Source: Photorhabdus namnaonensis (GTDB lineage: Bacteria; Pseudomonadota; Gammaproteobacteria; Enterobacterales; Enterobacteriaceae). From it: a stretch of DNA of 64,000 nucleotides. Shown piece by piece: positions 8,618 to 18,884 of the stretch. The stretch is taken from the NCBI RefSeq assembly GCF_001684335.1, contig NZ_LOIC01000018.1, positions 316,638 to 380,637 on the forward strand. Reading direction: 5' to 3'. Numbering within the stretch: position 1 is the stretch's first letter; the number at the start of each line of letters is the position of its first letter. A program made the translations under genes and the position numbers. The notes beneath the pieces are model-generated. The model did no database searches, had not been told where the DNA came from, and was given only the letters and a program-made list of their open reading frames with translations.

Positions 8618-10102
8618 ATGAAACGATTACATGATATTGAGAAAGAGATGTTGCCCGTTGAATCCTACAAAATGCTTATTGGTGGGCAATGGGTAGATAG
8701 TGTATCCAAAGCAACAACCAAAAGTTATAACCCGGCGACAGGAGAATTACTGGCTGAATATGTATCCGGTAATGCGGAAGATGTCGATCTTGCTGTCAGC
8801 GCCGCGAAAAAAGCTTTCCACGCCTGGAGTCAAACCTCCGCCATCGAAAGACAATCAGCTTTACTGAAAATTGCTGATTTACTAGAAGCAGAACAAGAAC
8901 GTTTCGCCATCCTTGAATCACTGGATACCGGCAAACCATTAAATGAATCCCTGTATATGGATCTACCGGCCTCCATTGACCATTTCCGCTATTTCGCGGG
9001 TGTGATCCGTTCCCATACCGATGAAGCTTCAGTTCTGGATACCAATACACTCAGCCTAGTGATCCGTGAACCCATTGGTGTTGTCGGACAGGTGATTCCC
9101 TGGAATTTCCCACTACTGATGGCGGCATGGAAACTGGCTCCTGCTCTTGCAGCGGGCAATACCATTGTGATTAACCCGGCGACACTGACACCCATCACCT
9201 TACTTGAACTAGGTCGAATATTGGATAAAGTCCTGCCAGCCGGAGTGGTTAACATTGTTACAGGCCGCGGTTCAGTTGTTGGTCAAGCTATTCTGGATCA
9301 CAAAGATGTCGAAAAAGTGGCATTCACTGGTTCCACCAGAGTAGGTTATACCGTAGCCGAAGCCGCAGCCAAAAAGCTGATCCCTGCAACACTAGAGCTT
9401 GGCGGTAAATCAGCCAATATTATCTTCCCTGACGCCAATATGAAAAAGGCGGTAAAATATGCGGCCAAAGCTATTTTGCTGAATCAAGGTCAAGCGTGTG
9501 AATCAGGTTCCCGGTTATTCTTGCATAAAGATATTCATGATGAATTCCTCAAATCCTTAAAAGTAGAATTCGAATCCATCCAGGTTGGTGACCCATTAGC
9601 AAAAGATACTCAAATGGGAAGCCAAGTCAGCCAGGAACAAATGGAAAAAATTCTTGGATATGTCGATATTGCGAAAAAAGAGGGCGCAACCATTCTCACG
9701 GGCGGCAAACGCATTACTGGGGAAAGTTATGATGATGGCTTCTTTATCCAGCCAACCATCATTACCAACGTCACTAATGATATGCGAGTCGCGCGCGAAG
9801 AGATTTTTGGCCCTGTATTGACCGTTATTCCATTCAATGAAGAAGAAGAGGTCATCGGAATGGCAAATGATTCTGATTATGGCCTGGCGGGTGCTGTCTG
9901 GACACAAGATATCGACCGTGCACTACGCGTCGCTAAAGCTGTCAGAACTGGCCGTATGTGGATTAATACTTACCATGAACTGCCCGCTCATGCGCCATTT
10001 GGCGGCTACAAAAAATCAGGTCTTGGCAGAGAAACACACAAAATGATGTTGGATTCTTACACCCTGATCAAAAACATCTATATCAAAACCAGTGAAGAAT
10101 AA
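8618..10102 (+). CDS. NAD(P)+-dependent aldehyde dehydrogenase
   Basis: This 494-residue ALDH-superfamily enzyme oxidises an aldehyde to the acid. Visible landmarks are the cofactor region VGQVIPWNFPLLMAAWKLAPALA, FTGSTRVG, the general base in LELGGKSANI, the catalytic Cys294 in NQGQACESGS, EEIFGPVLTVIPF and PFGGYKKSGLGRE. Length and motif order are standard. Overall it is closest to the AldB/acetaldehyde-dehydrogenase group, but the substrate cannot be fixed from sequence. ATG follows CTCGGAGTATATTA. It is a single gene ended by a strong terminator shared with the convergent symporter gene. Confidence 0.9.
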   Translation: MKRLHDIEKEMLPVESYKMLIGGQWVDSVSKATTKSYNPATGELLAEYVSGNAEDVDLAVSAAKKAFHAWSQTSAIERQSALLKIADLLEAEQERFAILESLDTGKPLNESLYMDLPASIDHFRYFAGVIRSHTDEASVLDTNTLSLVIREPIGVVGQVIPWNFPLLMAAWKLAPALAAGNTIVINPATLTPITLLELGRILDKVLPAGVVNIVTGRGSVVGQAILDHKDVEKVAFTGSTRVGYTVAEAAAKKLIPATLELGGKSANIIFPDANMKKAVKYAAKAILLNQGQACESGSRLFLHKDIHDEFLKSLKVEFESIQVGDPLAKDTQMGSQVSQEQMEKILGYVDIAKKEGATILTGGKRITGESYDDGFFIQPTIITNVTNDMRVAREEIFGPVLTVIPFNEEEEVIGMANDSDYGLAGAVWTQDIDRALRVAKAVRTGRMWINTYHELPAHAPFGGYKKSGLGRETHKMMLDSYTLIKNIYIKTSEE

Positions 10103-10119
10103 TTTCAATCAGTGATTAG

Positions 10120-10145
10120 AAAAGCCTTCCGTTTGGAAGGCTTTT
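10120..10145. terminator. Bidirectional terminator
   Basis: AAAAGCCTTCC GTTT GGAAGGCTTTT is a perfect 11-bp stem with A- and T-runs on both sides. It lies between convergent genes and serves both. Confidence 0.9.
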
Positions 10146-10147
10146 AT

Positions 10148-11515
10148 TCAGATATTTGCTTTAATATCAACACTATCCGCATTCACATCTTTAATATGCT
10201 CTTTTGTCAGCCGATAAACAACTGGGCTCAACAATGCTAATGCAACCAGGTTCGGTATCGCCATCATCGCATTCAATGTATCTGCCAATAACCAGACAAA
10301 ATCTAATGACTGAGTAGCACCTACCATTAAAGCAATAATCCATACCACACGAAAAGGCGTGATAGCTTTTTGCCCAAATAGATATTGAGTACATTTTTCA
10401 CCGTAAAAACTCCAGCCAAGAATTGTGGTAAAGGCAAATATTACCAGAGCACCGGCGACAATATAGTTACCACCAGGAATCGCCATAGCGAAAGAAGTCG
10501 CTGTCAGTGTCGCACCTGTTTGACCGTTCAACCAACCACCAGTAATGATGATCGTTAAGCCTGTGATAGAACAAACAATAATAGTATCGATGAAAGTACC
10601 TAGCATAGCGATCAACCCCTGGCGAATCGGGTTTTGGGTTTTGGCTGTCGCATGAGCAATCGGCGCACTTCCCAATCCCGCTTCATTTGAGAAAATGCCA
10701 CGAGCCACCCCAAAACGAATTGCCGCCCATACTGCCGCACCCGCGAAACCACCTTGTGCCGCAACAGGTGTAAACGCAGATTTAACAATCAGAACAAACG
10801 CGGCGGGAATCTCACTAAAATTCACCCCCAGAACAATAATCCCGGCGGCAAGATAGGCAACCGTCATAAATGGCACTAATTTACCCGCCACATCAGCAAT
10901 ACGTTTAATGCCCCCGATAAGTACCGCACCAACCAGAATCGCCAATCCTACGGCCGTTACCGTGGTGGAAACACCGAAGTTACTTTGCAGCACATCAGCA
11001 ACAGAATTCGCCTGTACGGTATTACCGATACCGAAACAAGCAATGCTGCCAAATACCGCAAACAACGTCCCCAGCCAAGCCCATTTTTTGCCTAAACCGT
11101 TTTTGATGTAATACATGGGGCCGCCAACATAGTGACCGTTTTTGTCAACCTCACGGAAACGGACTGCCAGTACCGCCTCTGAATATTTGGTTGCCATGCC
11201 TACTAATGCGGTTATCCACATCCAAAACAGTGCACCTGGCCCACCCAATACAACCGCGGTAGCCACACCAGCGATATTACCTGTTCCAATGGTGGCGGAA
11301 AGCGCAGTCATCAGTGCGTTAAAGGGCGATATCTGCCCTTCTCCCCGCTGATGGTTACGCTCAAATAGTAATTTAAAACCCGTTCCCAATTTGCGTATAG
11401 GCAGAAAAGAGAGACGGAGCTGCATGAACAACCCAACCCCCAGAAGACCGACCATCATCGGTACTCCCAATACTACCCCGTTAATAGCACTCAGCCATTC
11501 TGTGATCAATCCCAT
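10148..11515 (-). CDS. Sodium:alanine/glycine symporter (AGCS family)
   Basis: This ~455-residue inner-membrane protein has about 11 hydrophobic segments and AGCS-family signatures: PFNALMTALSATIGTGNIAGVATA, GGPGALFWMWITALVGMATKYSE, GGPMYYIKNGLG, and NEAGLGSAPIAHATAKT. It imports alanine, glycine or a similar amino acid with Na+. The ATG at 11515 (MGLITEWL) follows GAGGGAATAT. A longer frame to 11563 lacks a ribosome site. A CRP-like site lies ~117 bases upstream. It is a single gene. Confidence 0.88.
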   Translation of the reverse strand: MGLITEWLSAINGVVLGVPMMVGLLGVGLFMQLRLSFLPIRKLGTGFKLLFERNHQRGEGQISPFNALMTALSATIGTGNIAGVATAVVLGGPGALFWMWITALVGMATKYSEAVLAVRFREVDKNGHYVGGPMYYIKNGLGKKWAWLGTLFAVFGSIACFGIGNTVQANSVADVLQSNFGVSTTVTAVGLAILVGAVLIGGIKRIADVAGKLVPFMTVAYLAAGIIVLGVNFSEIPAAFVLIVKSAFTPVAAQGGFAGAAVWAAIRFGVARGIFSNEAGLGSAPIAHATAKTQNPIRQGLIAMLGTFIDTIIVCSITGLTIIITGGWLNGQTGATLTATSFAMAIPGGNYIVAGALVIFAFTTILGWSFYGEKCTQYLFGQKAITPFRVVWIIALMVGATQSLDFVWLLADTLNAMMAIPNLVALALLSPVVYRLTKEHIKDVNADSVDIKANI

Positions 11516-12139
11516 ATATTCCCTCGGATATTTCATAACAAAATAACAACATATGCGCAGCAACTTAATAAAGAATATTTACAGAAAATATGCGAGAAAA
11601 AATTTCATAAAAATGGAAAAAAATTTGATACTTGTGAGTGATATCACTCGATAGAATTTTAAGATTAGAATGTTCAAAAATTTATTATGCCTAATACATT
11701 AAAAAACATTTAGGTATAAATCGCCACTTTAATCAAAATAATTTAATAGAAAATCCAAATATTTAAATCAATTAAAGTAAAAACAACAGAACATTACTCT
11801 TTATATTCCGTTTTTTTATTAATTAATGAACTGATTAATATTATTTTTAAAAAGCAATTTTTTGAGAAACAACTCATTGAGTAAAAGTTATCAGCGCTTT
11901 TTCTGAAAATATCTTGCTCACTCTGCCTATCATGTTTTGCCTTTTAAACAAACCACCATTCTGGAATGGATTTATACATCAACCCAAAGAGCGACAGAAA
12001 ATATATGTAATATTTTTCTATTATCATAAAACCATTAAATCTTTTTCGAACCGCTTCACAATAATTGAATAACCTCATTGTCTTATTGTTCCATTCAACT
12101 CATTTTATCCTCCTGGATTAATGAATGAGAGAGAACCTC
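11516..12139. other. Divergent intergenic region
   Basis: About 620 bp, very AT-rich, between the divergent symporter and sugar-kinase genes. Apart from the CRP-like palindrome at 11632-11649 and a GAGAGAA ribosome site before the kinase, no gene is seen. Confidence 0.5.
11632..11649 (-). promoter_or_regulatory. CRP-like binding site
   Basis: TTGTGAGTGATATCACTC contains TGTGA-N6-TCACT, 9 of 10 bases of the CRP consensus TGTGA-N6-TCACA. The inner 14 bases GAGTGATATCACTC are a perfect palindrome. It stands upstream of the symporter start, so catabolite control of that gene is plausible. Confidence 0.55.
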
Positions 12140-13732
12140 ATGGTGGAACAACAATATTTCATTGGTGTTGATGTTGGCTCCGCCAGTGTCCGTACTGCGG
12201 TTTTTGACCAACGCGGCAAACGGCATGCATTTTCTGCTCGCCCTATCCAACAATTTCACCCAAAAGCTGATTTTGTTGAACAATCTTCTACTGATATCTG
12301 GGCGCAAGTATGTGCAACAGTAAGAGAAGCTGTGGCACTAGCAAATATTAATCCTATTGATGTTAAATCAATCGGCTTTGATGCCACCTGTTCATTAGTC
12401 GCGGTAGCAACAGAAGGACGTCCTCTTTCTGTGGCTGAAAATGGCAATCCTGAACACGATATCATCATGTGGATGGATCATCGGGCAATAAAAGAAACCA
12501 TCACGATAAATCAAACCAATGACCCCGCACTCTGCTATGTAGGTGGTGAAATCAGCCCTGAAATGGAACTACCGAAAATCCTATGGCTAAAAAACCACTT
12601 TCCTCAACGTTATCAGGATATCTGGCGTTTCTTTGATTTAGCTGATTTTTTGGTGTGGAAAGCAACTGCCGTTGATGTAGCCAGTATTTGCACGCTCACT
12701 TGTAAATGGAACTATTTAGCTCATCAAAAACAGTTCAGCGAAAAACTACTTTATGATGTGGGGTTAGAAGATTTAATAAATAAAGTTCCGTCTACCATCA
12801 TTGAACTTGGCGAAAAAGCAGGTTATCTGACTGTTGAAATGGCTAAAGATTTTGGGCTGCACACAGGAGTCATCGTCGCCGGTGGTATTATTGACGCTCA
12901 TGCCGGCGGATTGGCACTGGCTGGCGCCGATCCAGAGGGCAGTTTGGTCATTATCAGCGGCACTTCAAACTGCCATATGATTGTCAGTCCTCATCCTGTT
13001 ATGGTTCCAGGGGTTTGGGGCCCCTATTTCGGCGCAATGCTACCCGATTATTGGCTCAACGAAGGTGGACAAAGCGCCGCCGGTGCATTAGTTGAGTGGT
13101 CAATTCGTCAACACCATAGCTGGCTGGAGCTAGAAACCAAAGCTGAGGAATCTGGTCATCATTACTACCAACTACTGAATGAAGCTGTCGCACAGTTAGA
13201 AAAGCAAGAAAAATACCCGACCGCACAACTTCATATTTTAGGTGACCATTACGGCAACCGCTCACCAAGGGCAAACCCTAATGCCAAAGGAATGGTCAGC
13301 GGGCTGACGCTGGCAGATAGCCGTGATGCTTTGGCCCGCCATTACTTGGCAACGCTGCAATCTATCGCTTATGGCACCCGCCATATTATTGATGCACTAA
13401 TAGAAGCAGGGCATAAGATAAACAGGCTAGCGATGTGTGGTGGCGCAACTAAAAACCCACTATGGTTACGTGAATATGCCAATGCCACCGGGCGCGAAAT
13501 CCATCTCACTCAGGAAGAGGATGCTGTCAATCTTGGTTCTGCTCTGCTTGGCGCCGTTGCTTGTGGTTCCTTTACGGACTTCGCCCAAGCGGCGAAATCG
13601 ATGGTACGTGACGGCAACATTATCAAACCGGAAAAAGAGACATTTTCATTTCATCAAGCCAAATATCAGGTCTATCTGCAAATGTACCGGGACCAGCAGC
13701 GATATAACGAAATCATGCAAACCGGCAATTAA
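12140..13732 (+). CDS. FGGY-family carbohydrate kinase, ribulokinase-like
   Basis: This 530-residue sugar kinase belongs to the FGGY group that includes bacterial and human D-ribulokinase. The phosphate-binding start FIGVDVGSASVRTAVFD is at residues ~6-22. MWMDHRA, GGIIDAHAGGLALAG, ISGTSNCHM and the C-terminal MCGGATKNPLWLREYANATG follow. It probably phosphorylates D-ribulose or a related ketose; the exact sugar is inferred. The ATG at 12140 has GAGAGAACC before it; an ATG five codons upstream is also possible. It stands alone, with no aldolase or epimerase gene nearby. Confidence 0.85.
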   Translation: MVEQQYFIGVDVGSASVRTAVFDQRGKRHAFSARPIQQFHPKADFVEQSSTDIWAQVCATVREAVALANINPIDVKSIGFDATCSLVAVATEGRPLSVAENGNPEHDIIMWMDHRAIKETITINQTNDPALCYVGGEISPEMELPKILWLKNHFPQRYQDIWRFFDLADFLVWKATAVDVASICTLTCKWNYLAHQKQFSEKLLYDVGLEDLINKVPSTIIELGEKAGYLTVEMAKDFGLHTGVIVAGGIIDAHAGGLALAGADPEGSLVIISGTSNCHMIVSPHPVMVPGVWGPYFGAMLPDYWLNEGGQSAAGALVEWSIRQHHSWLELETKAEESGHHYYQLLNEAVAQLEKQEKYPTAQLHILGDHYGNRSPRANPNAKGMVSGLTLADSRDALARHYLATLQSIAYGTRHIIDALIEAGHKINRLAMCGGATKNPLWLREYANATGREIHLTQEEDAVNLGSALLGAVACGSFTDFAQAAKSMVRDGNIIKPEKETFSFHQAKYQVYLQMYRDQQRYNEIMQTGN

Positions 13733-13898
13733 CTTTTAATGATAAAAACAGATATAAATAACGTTTCATAATTCTGCTACACATGATCTTCTCCAACCCA
13801 TTGTTATACATAGAATTATGGGCAGTATAAGATGTAGCGCTATTTTGGAATCTTATTTATAATAAAATATAATGATGAAAGGAATAAAAACTCATTAG

Positions 13899-13931
13899 AT
13901 AAAATTTCTCCGGCCCCACAAGCCGGAGAAA
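13899..13931 (-). terminator. Terminator of the wza-wzb-wzc operon
   Basis: TTTCTCCGGC and GCCGGAGAAA form a 10-bp stem with a 7-base loop. On the minus strand it is followed by a T-rich stretch (ATTTTATCT). It lies just past the wzc stop codon. Confidence 0.75.
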
Positions 13932-13936
13932 GGTGA

Positions 13937-16084
13937 TCAATCCTTATAACTGTATTGATAACATCCGCCATAATCATAATAGAGACCAGAATTCTTCTCT
14001 ACCGCGTTTAGCAACACCCCTTTAATATGAATGCCATTTTGTCTAAACCGGCGAATAGCAATATTAACTTCTTTAACTCTTGTTTTATGATAACGAGCAA
14101 TTAACAATGAAGTTCCTGCATATCTCCCAATAATCGCAGCATCAGTTACAGCCAAAATAGGAGGAGTATCTACCAAGACATAATCATAATGCTCTTCTGC
14201 CCAAGATAATAATTCTTTAAGCCTGTTATGCATAAGCAATTCCGACGGATTAGGCGGAATAACACCTCGATTAACAAAATCAAGCTCAGTAAGATAAGTT
14301 CTGGTGATGATCTCTTTTATCTGATGCTGACCAGCCAAATATTCAGACAACCCCAGAGATTGAGGACCTTCCAACACCTTATGTAAACGACCTCTCCTCA
14401 TATCCGCATCGATTAAAAGCACGCGTTTATTACTTAATGCCAATACAGCAGCAAGGTTTACTGAAATAAAAGATTTTCCTAGTTCAGGCGCAGAACCTGA
14501 AAGAAGAATAATTTTATTTGCAGATTCCATCATTGAAAAATGCAAGGTTGTTCTAAGGCTACGTAATGCTTCAATAGCTAAATCTGTGGGATCTTGAATC
14601 GCTAATAACCGTAATTTATGGCGATGAGTTCGCTTTTTCTGTTGTTGTTCAAGTTTAATCTGGGTCCCAGATAGTGGAATAGTGGCATAAACGGAAACAC
14701 CTATTTCTTCCAATTGTTCGGGGCTTTCGATTCCTTTACGAAACATGACTCGTATACAAACCAACCCAGCAGACAATATAAAGCCCAATACCATCATAGA
14801 TGCAATAATCAGTGACTTCTTCGGTTTTACCGCTGAATTTTCTACAATAGCTTCATCAATAATACGTACATTACCCACCGTCCCTGCTTTCAAGATGTTC
14901 AACTCTTGCTGTTTATTGAGTAACTGCACATAAATTTCTTGACCAACTTGAACATCTCTGGTCAAACGTAAAATTTCCTGCTGTGTTTTAGGTAACCGTT
15001 TGATTGACTGATTCAGCTCCTTTTTGGTATCAACCAAAGTCTTACGTTTATCAAGCAACGCAATATAAGCAGGATGTTGTTTGGTATACAATTGCTGTAA
15101 TTCAGCTTCTTTGAAAATCAACTCATTAATCTGTTTCTCAATTTGGACTAATGTTTCCAGAGCCGATTTTGCTTCAAGTGATAAATCGATAGATTCATTC
15201 GCTTGACGATATTGGTTAAGCAACTCCTCAGAACGATTGAGTTCAATTTTAACTTTAGGTAAATGATTTTTTAAGAAATTAAGACTACTTTCAGCCTCTT
15301 CCGTCTTTCTTGTCACATTTTGTTGCAAGTAATTTTTACCAATACTATCCAGTACTGACTTTATTCTTGCACGATCATCACCCTCCATTTCAAGCGAAAT
15401 AATACCTGTACTATTACCTTTTTCTTTTACCCGCAAAGCTTGTTGCAACCCACGAATAACCCCCAATTGCCCCCGTTTAACCAACGTGAAACTTTGTCCC
15501 GGAGCAGCTGAAATATTTGAGATAAGCAAATTTATGCCATCAGTATCAAATACTTTGTTCACTTGTCCGCGGAAAATTTGATCATCAAACAGCAACCGAT
15601 AATTTTCTGAATCGTCAACATATATTTTTATCCCTTTGTTCATATATTCGGGTGATATTGTAAAATGTTTAATAACAATATCTGGCTTTGGCATACCACG
15701 GAGACGGGCAATTCCCTTACCTATCACAGGAAAATAATCCGCTGTAACCTGAACATCCAAATTAAGATCCTTTACCGTCTTTCCCAATATCATTCGGGAA
15801 GTTAATAACTCCAATTCTGCCGATGTATCTGACGGTCTTCCTGAAAGCATATCCGCCATGTCGCCAATTAAAGGCAATACACTACTTCTCTTTTCAACCT
15901 GCAATAAAGCATTTGCCTTGTATATCGGAGTCGCAATCAAGGAATAACAAAGGCCAATAATGGTAAACAATAGAGTGATTCCACCAATCACCCAGCGATA
16001 ATCGAATAAGGCACTAAGAAGACGGCCTAAATCAATTTCATCACTATCCGTATGAGTGTGACTTGATTTATCTGATGTAGTCAT
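13937..16084 (-). CDS. wzc: Polysaccharide co-polymerase / autophosphorylating tyrosine kinase Wzc
   Basis: This 715-residue inner-membrane protein has the Wzz domain near the N-terminus with a first membrane helix (residues ~30-50) and a periplasmic coiled-coil region (residues ~260-400). A second helix lies at residues ~420-445 (SLIIASMMVLGFILSAGLVC). A cytoplasmic BY-kinase domain follows with Walker A SGSAPELGKSF, Walker A' LLIDADMRRG and YDYVLVDTPP. The C-terminal tail is a tyrosine cluster (YYDYGGCYQYSY), the autophosphorylation sites. It controls export and chain length of an extracellular or capsular polysaccharide with Wza and Wzb. It is the last gene of the operon, 72 bases after wzb. 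Confidence 0.92.
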   Translation of the reverse strand: MTTSDKSSHTHTDSDEIDLGRLLSALFDYRWVIGGITLLFTIIGLCYSLIATPIYKANALLQVEKRSSVLPLIGDMADMLSGRPSDTSAELELLTSRMILGKTVKDLNLDVQVTADYFPVIGKGIARLRGMPKPDIVIKHFTISPEYMNKGIKIYVDDSENYRLLFDDQIFRGQVNKVFDTDGINLLISNISAAPGQSFTLVKRGQLGVIRGLQQALRVKEKGNSTGIISLEMEGDDRARIKSVLDSIGKNYLQQNVTRKTEEAESSLNFLKNHLPKVKIELNRSEELLNQYRQANESIDLSLEAKSALETLVQIEKQINELIFKEAELQQLYTKQHPAYIALLDKRKTLVDTKKELNQSIKRLPKTQQEILRLTRDVQVGQEIYVQLLNKQQELNILKAGTVGNVRIIDEAIVENSAVKPKKSLIIASMMVLGFILSAGLVCIRVMFRKGIESPEQLEEIGVSVYATIPLSGTQIKLEQQQKKRTHRHKLRLLAIQDPTDLAIEALRSLRTTLHFSMMESANKIILLSGSAPELGKSFISVNLAAVLALSNKRVLLIDADMRRGRLHKVLEGPQSLGLSEYLAGQHQIKEIITRTYLTELDFVNRGVIPPNPSELLMHNRLKELLSWAEEHYDYVLVDTPPILAVTDAAIIGRYAGTSLLIARYHKTRVKEVNIAIRRFRQNGIHIKGVLLNAVEKNSGLYYDYGGCYQYSYKD

Positions 16085-16155
16085 AAAAAGCCTATAATTA
16101 CTTTATTGATAAGTAATGAAGAATAGAAAACCCAGAATTTGAAAATACTTATAAG

Positions 16156-16584
16156 TTATAATTTCCCAAGCCAACTATTAGCACTCTCAAATAATAACTG
16201 ATACACATATTCATAAACCTCGATATCAGACTTATATGGATCGGGAATGGCCATTTTATTTAACCAATGGCCAAAAAGCATTGTTTTCCCCCTGACTCCT
16301 AGATTTATCCTATTTACAGCTTCAATATGTCTTTTTTCCATAACCAAAATCAAGCTTGACTGCTGGCATAATTCACTGGTTAGTTGACGTGCTGTATGCC
16401 CATCCAAGGACAATCCATACTTAGCCGCAACCCTACTTGAAAGCTCATTTGCAGGATTACCAGCCAAAGCAGATATCCCCGCAGAATAAATCTCTTTCTG
16501 AGGAAATATCTGCCGCAATAAACGCTCTCCTGTCGGAGATCGACAGATATTACCCACACAAACGACCAGAATAGAATTAAACAT
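16156..16584 (-). CDS. wzb: Low-molecular-weight protein tyrosine phosphatase Wzb
   Basis: This 142-residue phosphatase has the P-loop VCVGNICRSPTGE (C-x4-C-R-S) near the N-terminus and the general-acid loop IPDPYKSD near the C-terminus. It dephosphorylates the tyrosine tail of Wzc, cycling the export complex. The start at 16584 overlaps the wza stop as TAATG, which implies translational coupling; an open extension of four codons upstream is not needed. It is the middle gene of wza-wzb-wzc. Confidence 0.92.
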   Translation of the reverse strand: MFNSILVVCVGNICRSPTGERLLRQIFPQKEIYSAGISALAGNPANELSSRVAAKYGLSLDGHTARQLTSELCQQSSLILVMEKRHIEAVNRINLGVRGKTMLFGHWLNKMAIPDPYKSDIEVYEYVYQLLFESANSWLGKL

Positions 16585-17729
16585 TAATTCGGCCACTTAC
16601 GAATCCACTTAGTTGTTTCAGTCAGGCTATTAATGCTTGATATCGTTGGCACCAACTGATTAATAACCCGATTCCAGCGAACGACTGGCGCACTGGTAAC
16701 ATAGACAATATCGTAAGGTTGCAAATTAAACTCAGTTCCCAACACCAACGCCGTCGCATCTTTAGCATTGAGCTGATAGATATTGGCTATTTTTCCTTTA
16801 TTATCAGTTACATTACGCAGTGAACGGATGACAAAAATGCCATTAGCATCACTTGATAATTGATCTATACCTTCAGCATTACCCAATGCTTCAGTCAAAG
16901 TCATTCCACTGCGATCCATACGCAGAGTAGTCTGTTTTTTGACCTCCCCCATAACAAACACTTTCAAATCATCATTACGAGGAATGTATAAAATATCGCC
17001 AGAATAGAGCAGACGATTTTGCTTTAGATCACCATTCTGCATTAAATCTTGAAGAGAAATAATCGTCTCTTTTCCCTTATGAGTCAAAATGATCCTCCTC
17101 CAGTCAGCATTTTCGGTTAAGCCGCCAGCATGGTTGATCGCATCAATAATGGTTAAAGGAACGTTAGTGATAGGTTGTTGAGCTGACCTGGCCACTTCAC
17201 CTGTTACATAAGCTTTTTGTGAACGGAAAGCAGCAATATTAACATCCACTTGAGGTGATTCAATGTACTTAGATAACTTATCAGTAATCATTGTTCGCAC
17301 CTGAGTGACCGTTTTCCCTTTTACATGAAGTTTACCAACATAGGGATAAAAAATCGTTCCATCAGAATGCACCCAGTTTCCCGTATCACTGGCACTACGG
17401 TATTGCCCGGCTGGTATCGTCAATTCAGGATGATCCCAAACAGTAACCATAATGACATCCCCCACACCAATACGGTATTCATACTGTTGTAACTCTTTAT
17501 CTAATTCAGGATTAGGACGTGCAATAGCAGAATTCACTCGTAACTTTTCAATTAACTGTGGTGTTACTGGATAAACGTTTACCAAATTATTAATATCATA
17601 GTTACTATCATCATCATTGATTATTTCTTTATTATAAACAGTAAGGCCACTCCCAGGCATAACAGTACAACCACCTAATAGCGTAGAACAGGACAAAGCC
17701 AGAACTATAATTAATTCCTTAATATTCAT
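16584..17729 (-). CDS. wza: Outer-membrane polysaccharide export lipoprotein Wza
   Basis: This 381-residue lipoprotein has a signal peptide ending in the lipobox LLGGC (Cys ~21). It contains the Poly_export/SLBB domains ([76 protein letters not shown]) and a C-terminal amphipathic helix ending WIRKWPN that would form the outer-membrane barrel. It forms the octameric exit channel for surface polysaccharide. It is first in the operon. No JUMPstart/ops element is visible upstream. Confidence 0.92.
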   Translation of the reverse strand: MNIKELIIVLALSCSTLLGGCTVMPGSGLTVYNKEIINDDDSNYDINNLVNVYPVTPQLIEKLRVNSAIARPNPELDKELQQYEYRIGVGDVIMVTVWDHPELTIPAGQYRSASDTGNWVHSDGTIFYPYVGKLHVKGKTVTQVRTMITDKLSKYIESPQVDVNIAAFRSQKAYVTGEVARSAQQPITNVPLTIIDAINHAGGLTENADWRRIILTHKGKETIISLQDLMQNGDLKQNRLLYSGDILYIPRNDDLKVFVMGEVKKQTTLRMDRSGMTLTEALGNAEGIDQLSSDANGIFVIRSLRNVTDNKGKIANIYQLNAKDATALVLGTEFNLQPYDIVYVTSAPVVRWNRVINQLVPTISSINSLTETTKWIRKWPN

Positions 17730-18400
17730 CAGAAATTTATCCTTAAAAAATAATAAACAAAAAAGAATACAGAAAATAGTATTAATTATAATCTCCCTAA
17801 CAAAACTAGATTATAATATAATAAAATATAATATAATATAAAAATTTTGCTTAAGGGCCACAAGACACTAGGCTACTGGTCGTATCACTTGGTAAAAACA
17901 ACAGAAATCAACTTAATGGCTTTGAAAAATTCAGGCCATTAAATAATAGGTAGTAAATTTATTAATTATTTTATTATTTAATATATCTTATAAGATATTA
18001 TTACAAACAGAAAGTAAGAGCGGCTCATCAAATAATAGTAAAGATATTTATCAGAATTTATCGGAACTGAATACATACTCTCGATAACATTGTGAAAAAA
18101 CACAGACCTACTTACATCAAATCCGTGTTCATATAAGATACTTTAGTAATTAAGATGATATAAAATAAAAAAACAACCAACTAACCTATCAAAAAACTCC
18201 AATTATAAAACCATAAATTTTGCCATATTATAAATAATAGCTCGGTAGTATCGAATATTTTTAGATTGTTTTAATTTTGAAGCTCACCACTTTGTACTTT
18301 TCTCGTTTATCAACTACCATTACCGATTGTTTTATATAGCAATAGTAGAAGATCTGAGAATCGGGCATATTCCACAAAAACTTTATCAACTGGGATTACC
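17730..18400. other. AT-rich divergent intergenic region
   Basis: About 670 bp between wza and the divergent VOC gene. It contains an AT-only tract with TATAA-type repeats (about 17812-17846). No gene and no ops element (GGCGGTAG) were found on either strand. Confidence 0.5.
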
Positions 18401-18796
18401 ATGAAAAAATCAACCATACTAAGAATCGCCAGACCAACTGACAACTTAACTCAAATTGCTGAAATGTACTGCCAAGGTTTAGGATTTATTATCCTGGAGC
18501 AATTCGAAGATCATGAAAATTTTGATGGTATTATTCTAGGGCATCCAAACCATCTCTGGCATCTCGAATTTACCCATCATCGTGGCACAACAGTAGGAAG
18601 ATCCCCCACGCAGGACAATTTATTAGCCTTCTATATATCAGACCATTCAGAATGGTTAGAGCAGATATCATTAATGAAAAACGCTGGCTTTATTGCAGTC
18701 CCCTCTTACAACCCATATTGGGATATTGATGGTAAAACATTCGAAGATATTGATGGTTATCGGGTTGTGTTACAAAACACAGTATTCCCTGTTTGA
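18401..18796 (+). CDS. VOC-family (glyoxalase-like) protein
   Basis: This 131-residue protein has the vicinal-oxygen-chelate layout: RIARPTDNLTQIAEMYCQGLGFIIL at the start, HLWHLEFTHH in the middle, and GFIAVPSYNPYWDIDGKTFEDIDGYRVVLQN at the end, similar to YycE-type proteins. The His and Glu in WHLEF and the DGYRVVL end are typical metal-side residues. Substrate unknown; such proteins range from isomerases to resistance proteins. It stands as a single gene. Confidence 0.75.
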   Translation: MKKSTILRIARPTDNLTQIAEMYCQGLGFIILEQFEDHENFDGIILGHPNHLWHLEFTHHRGTTVGRSPTQDNLLAFYISDHSEWLEQISLMKNAGFIAVPSYNPYWDIDGKTFEDIDGYRVVLQNTVFPV

Positions 18797-18884
18797 TTAT
18801 TAATCGACCTTAAGCATACTTGCCCTAATAACCAATCCATACCTACGTTGTTTTATATTACGCAATAACATTATCAAAACTCAG

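Noticed and set aside
17730-18400. JUMPstart/ops element upstream of wza
   Set aside because: GGCGGTAG or a close variant was not found on either strand; only a distant likeness near 17850.
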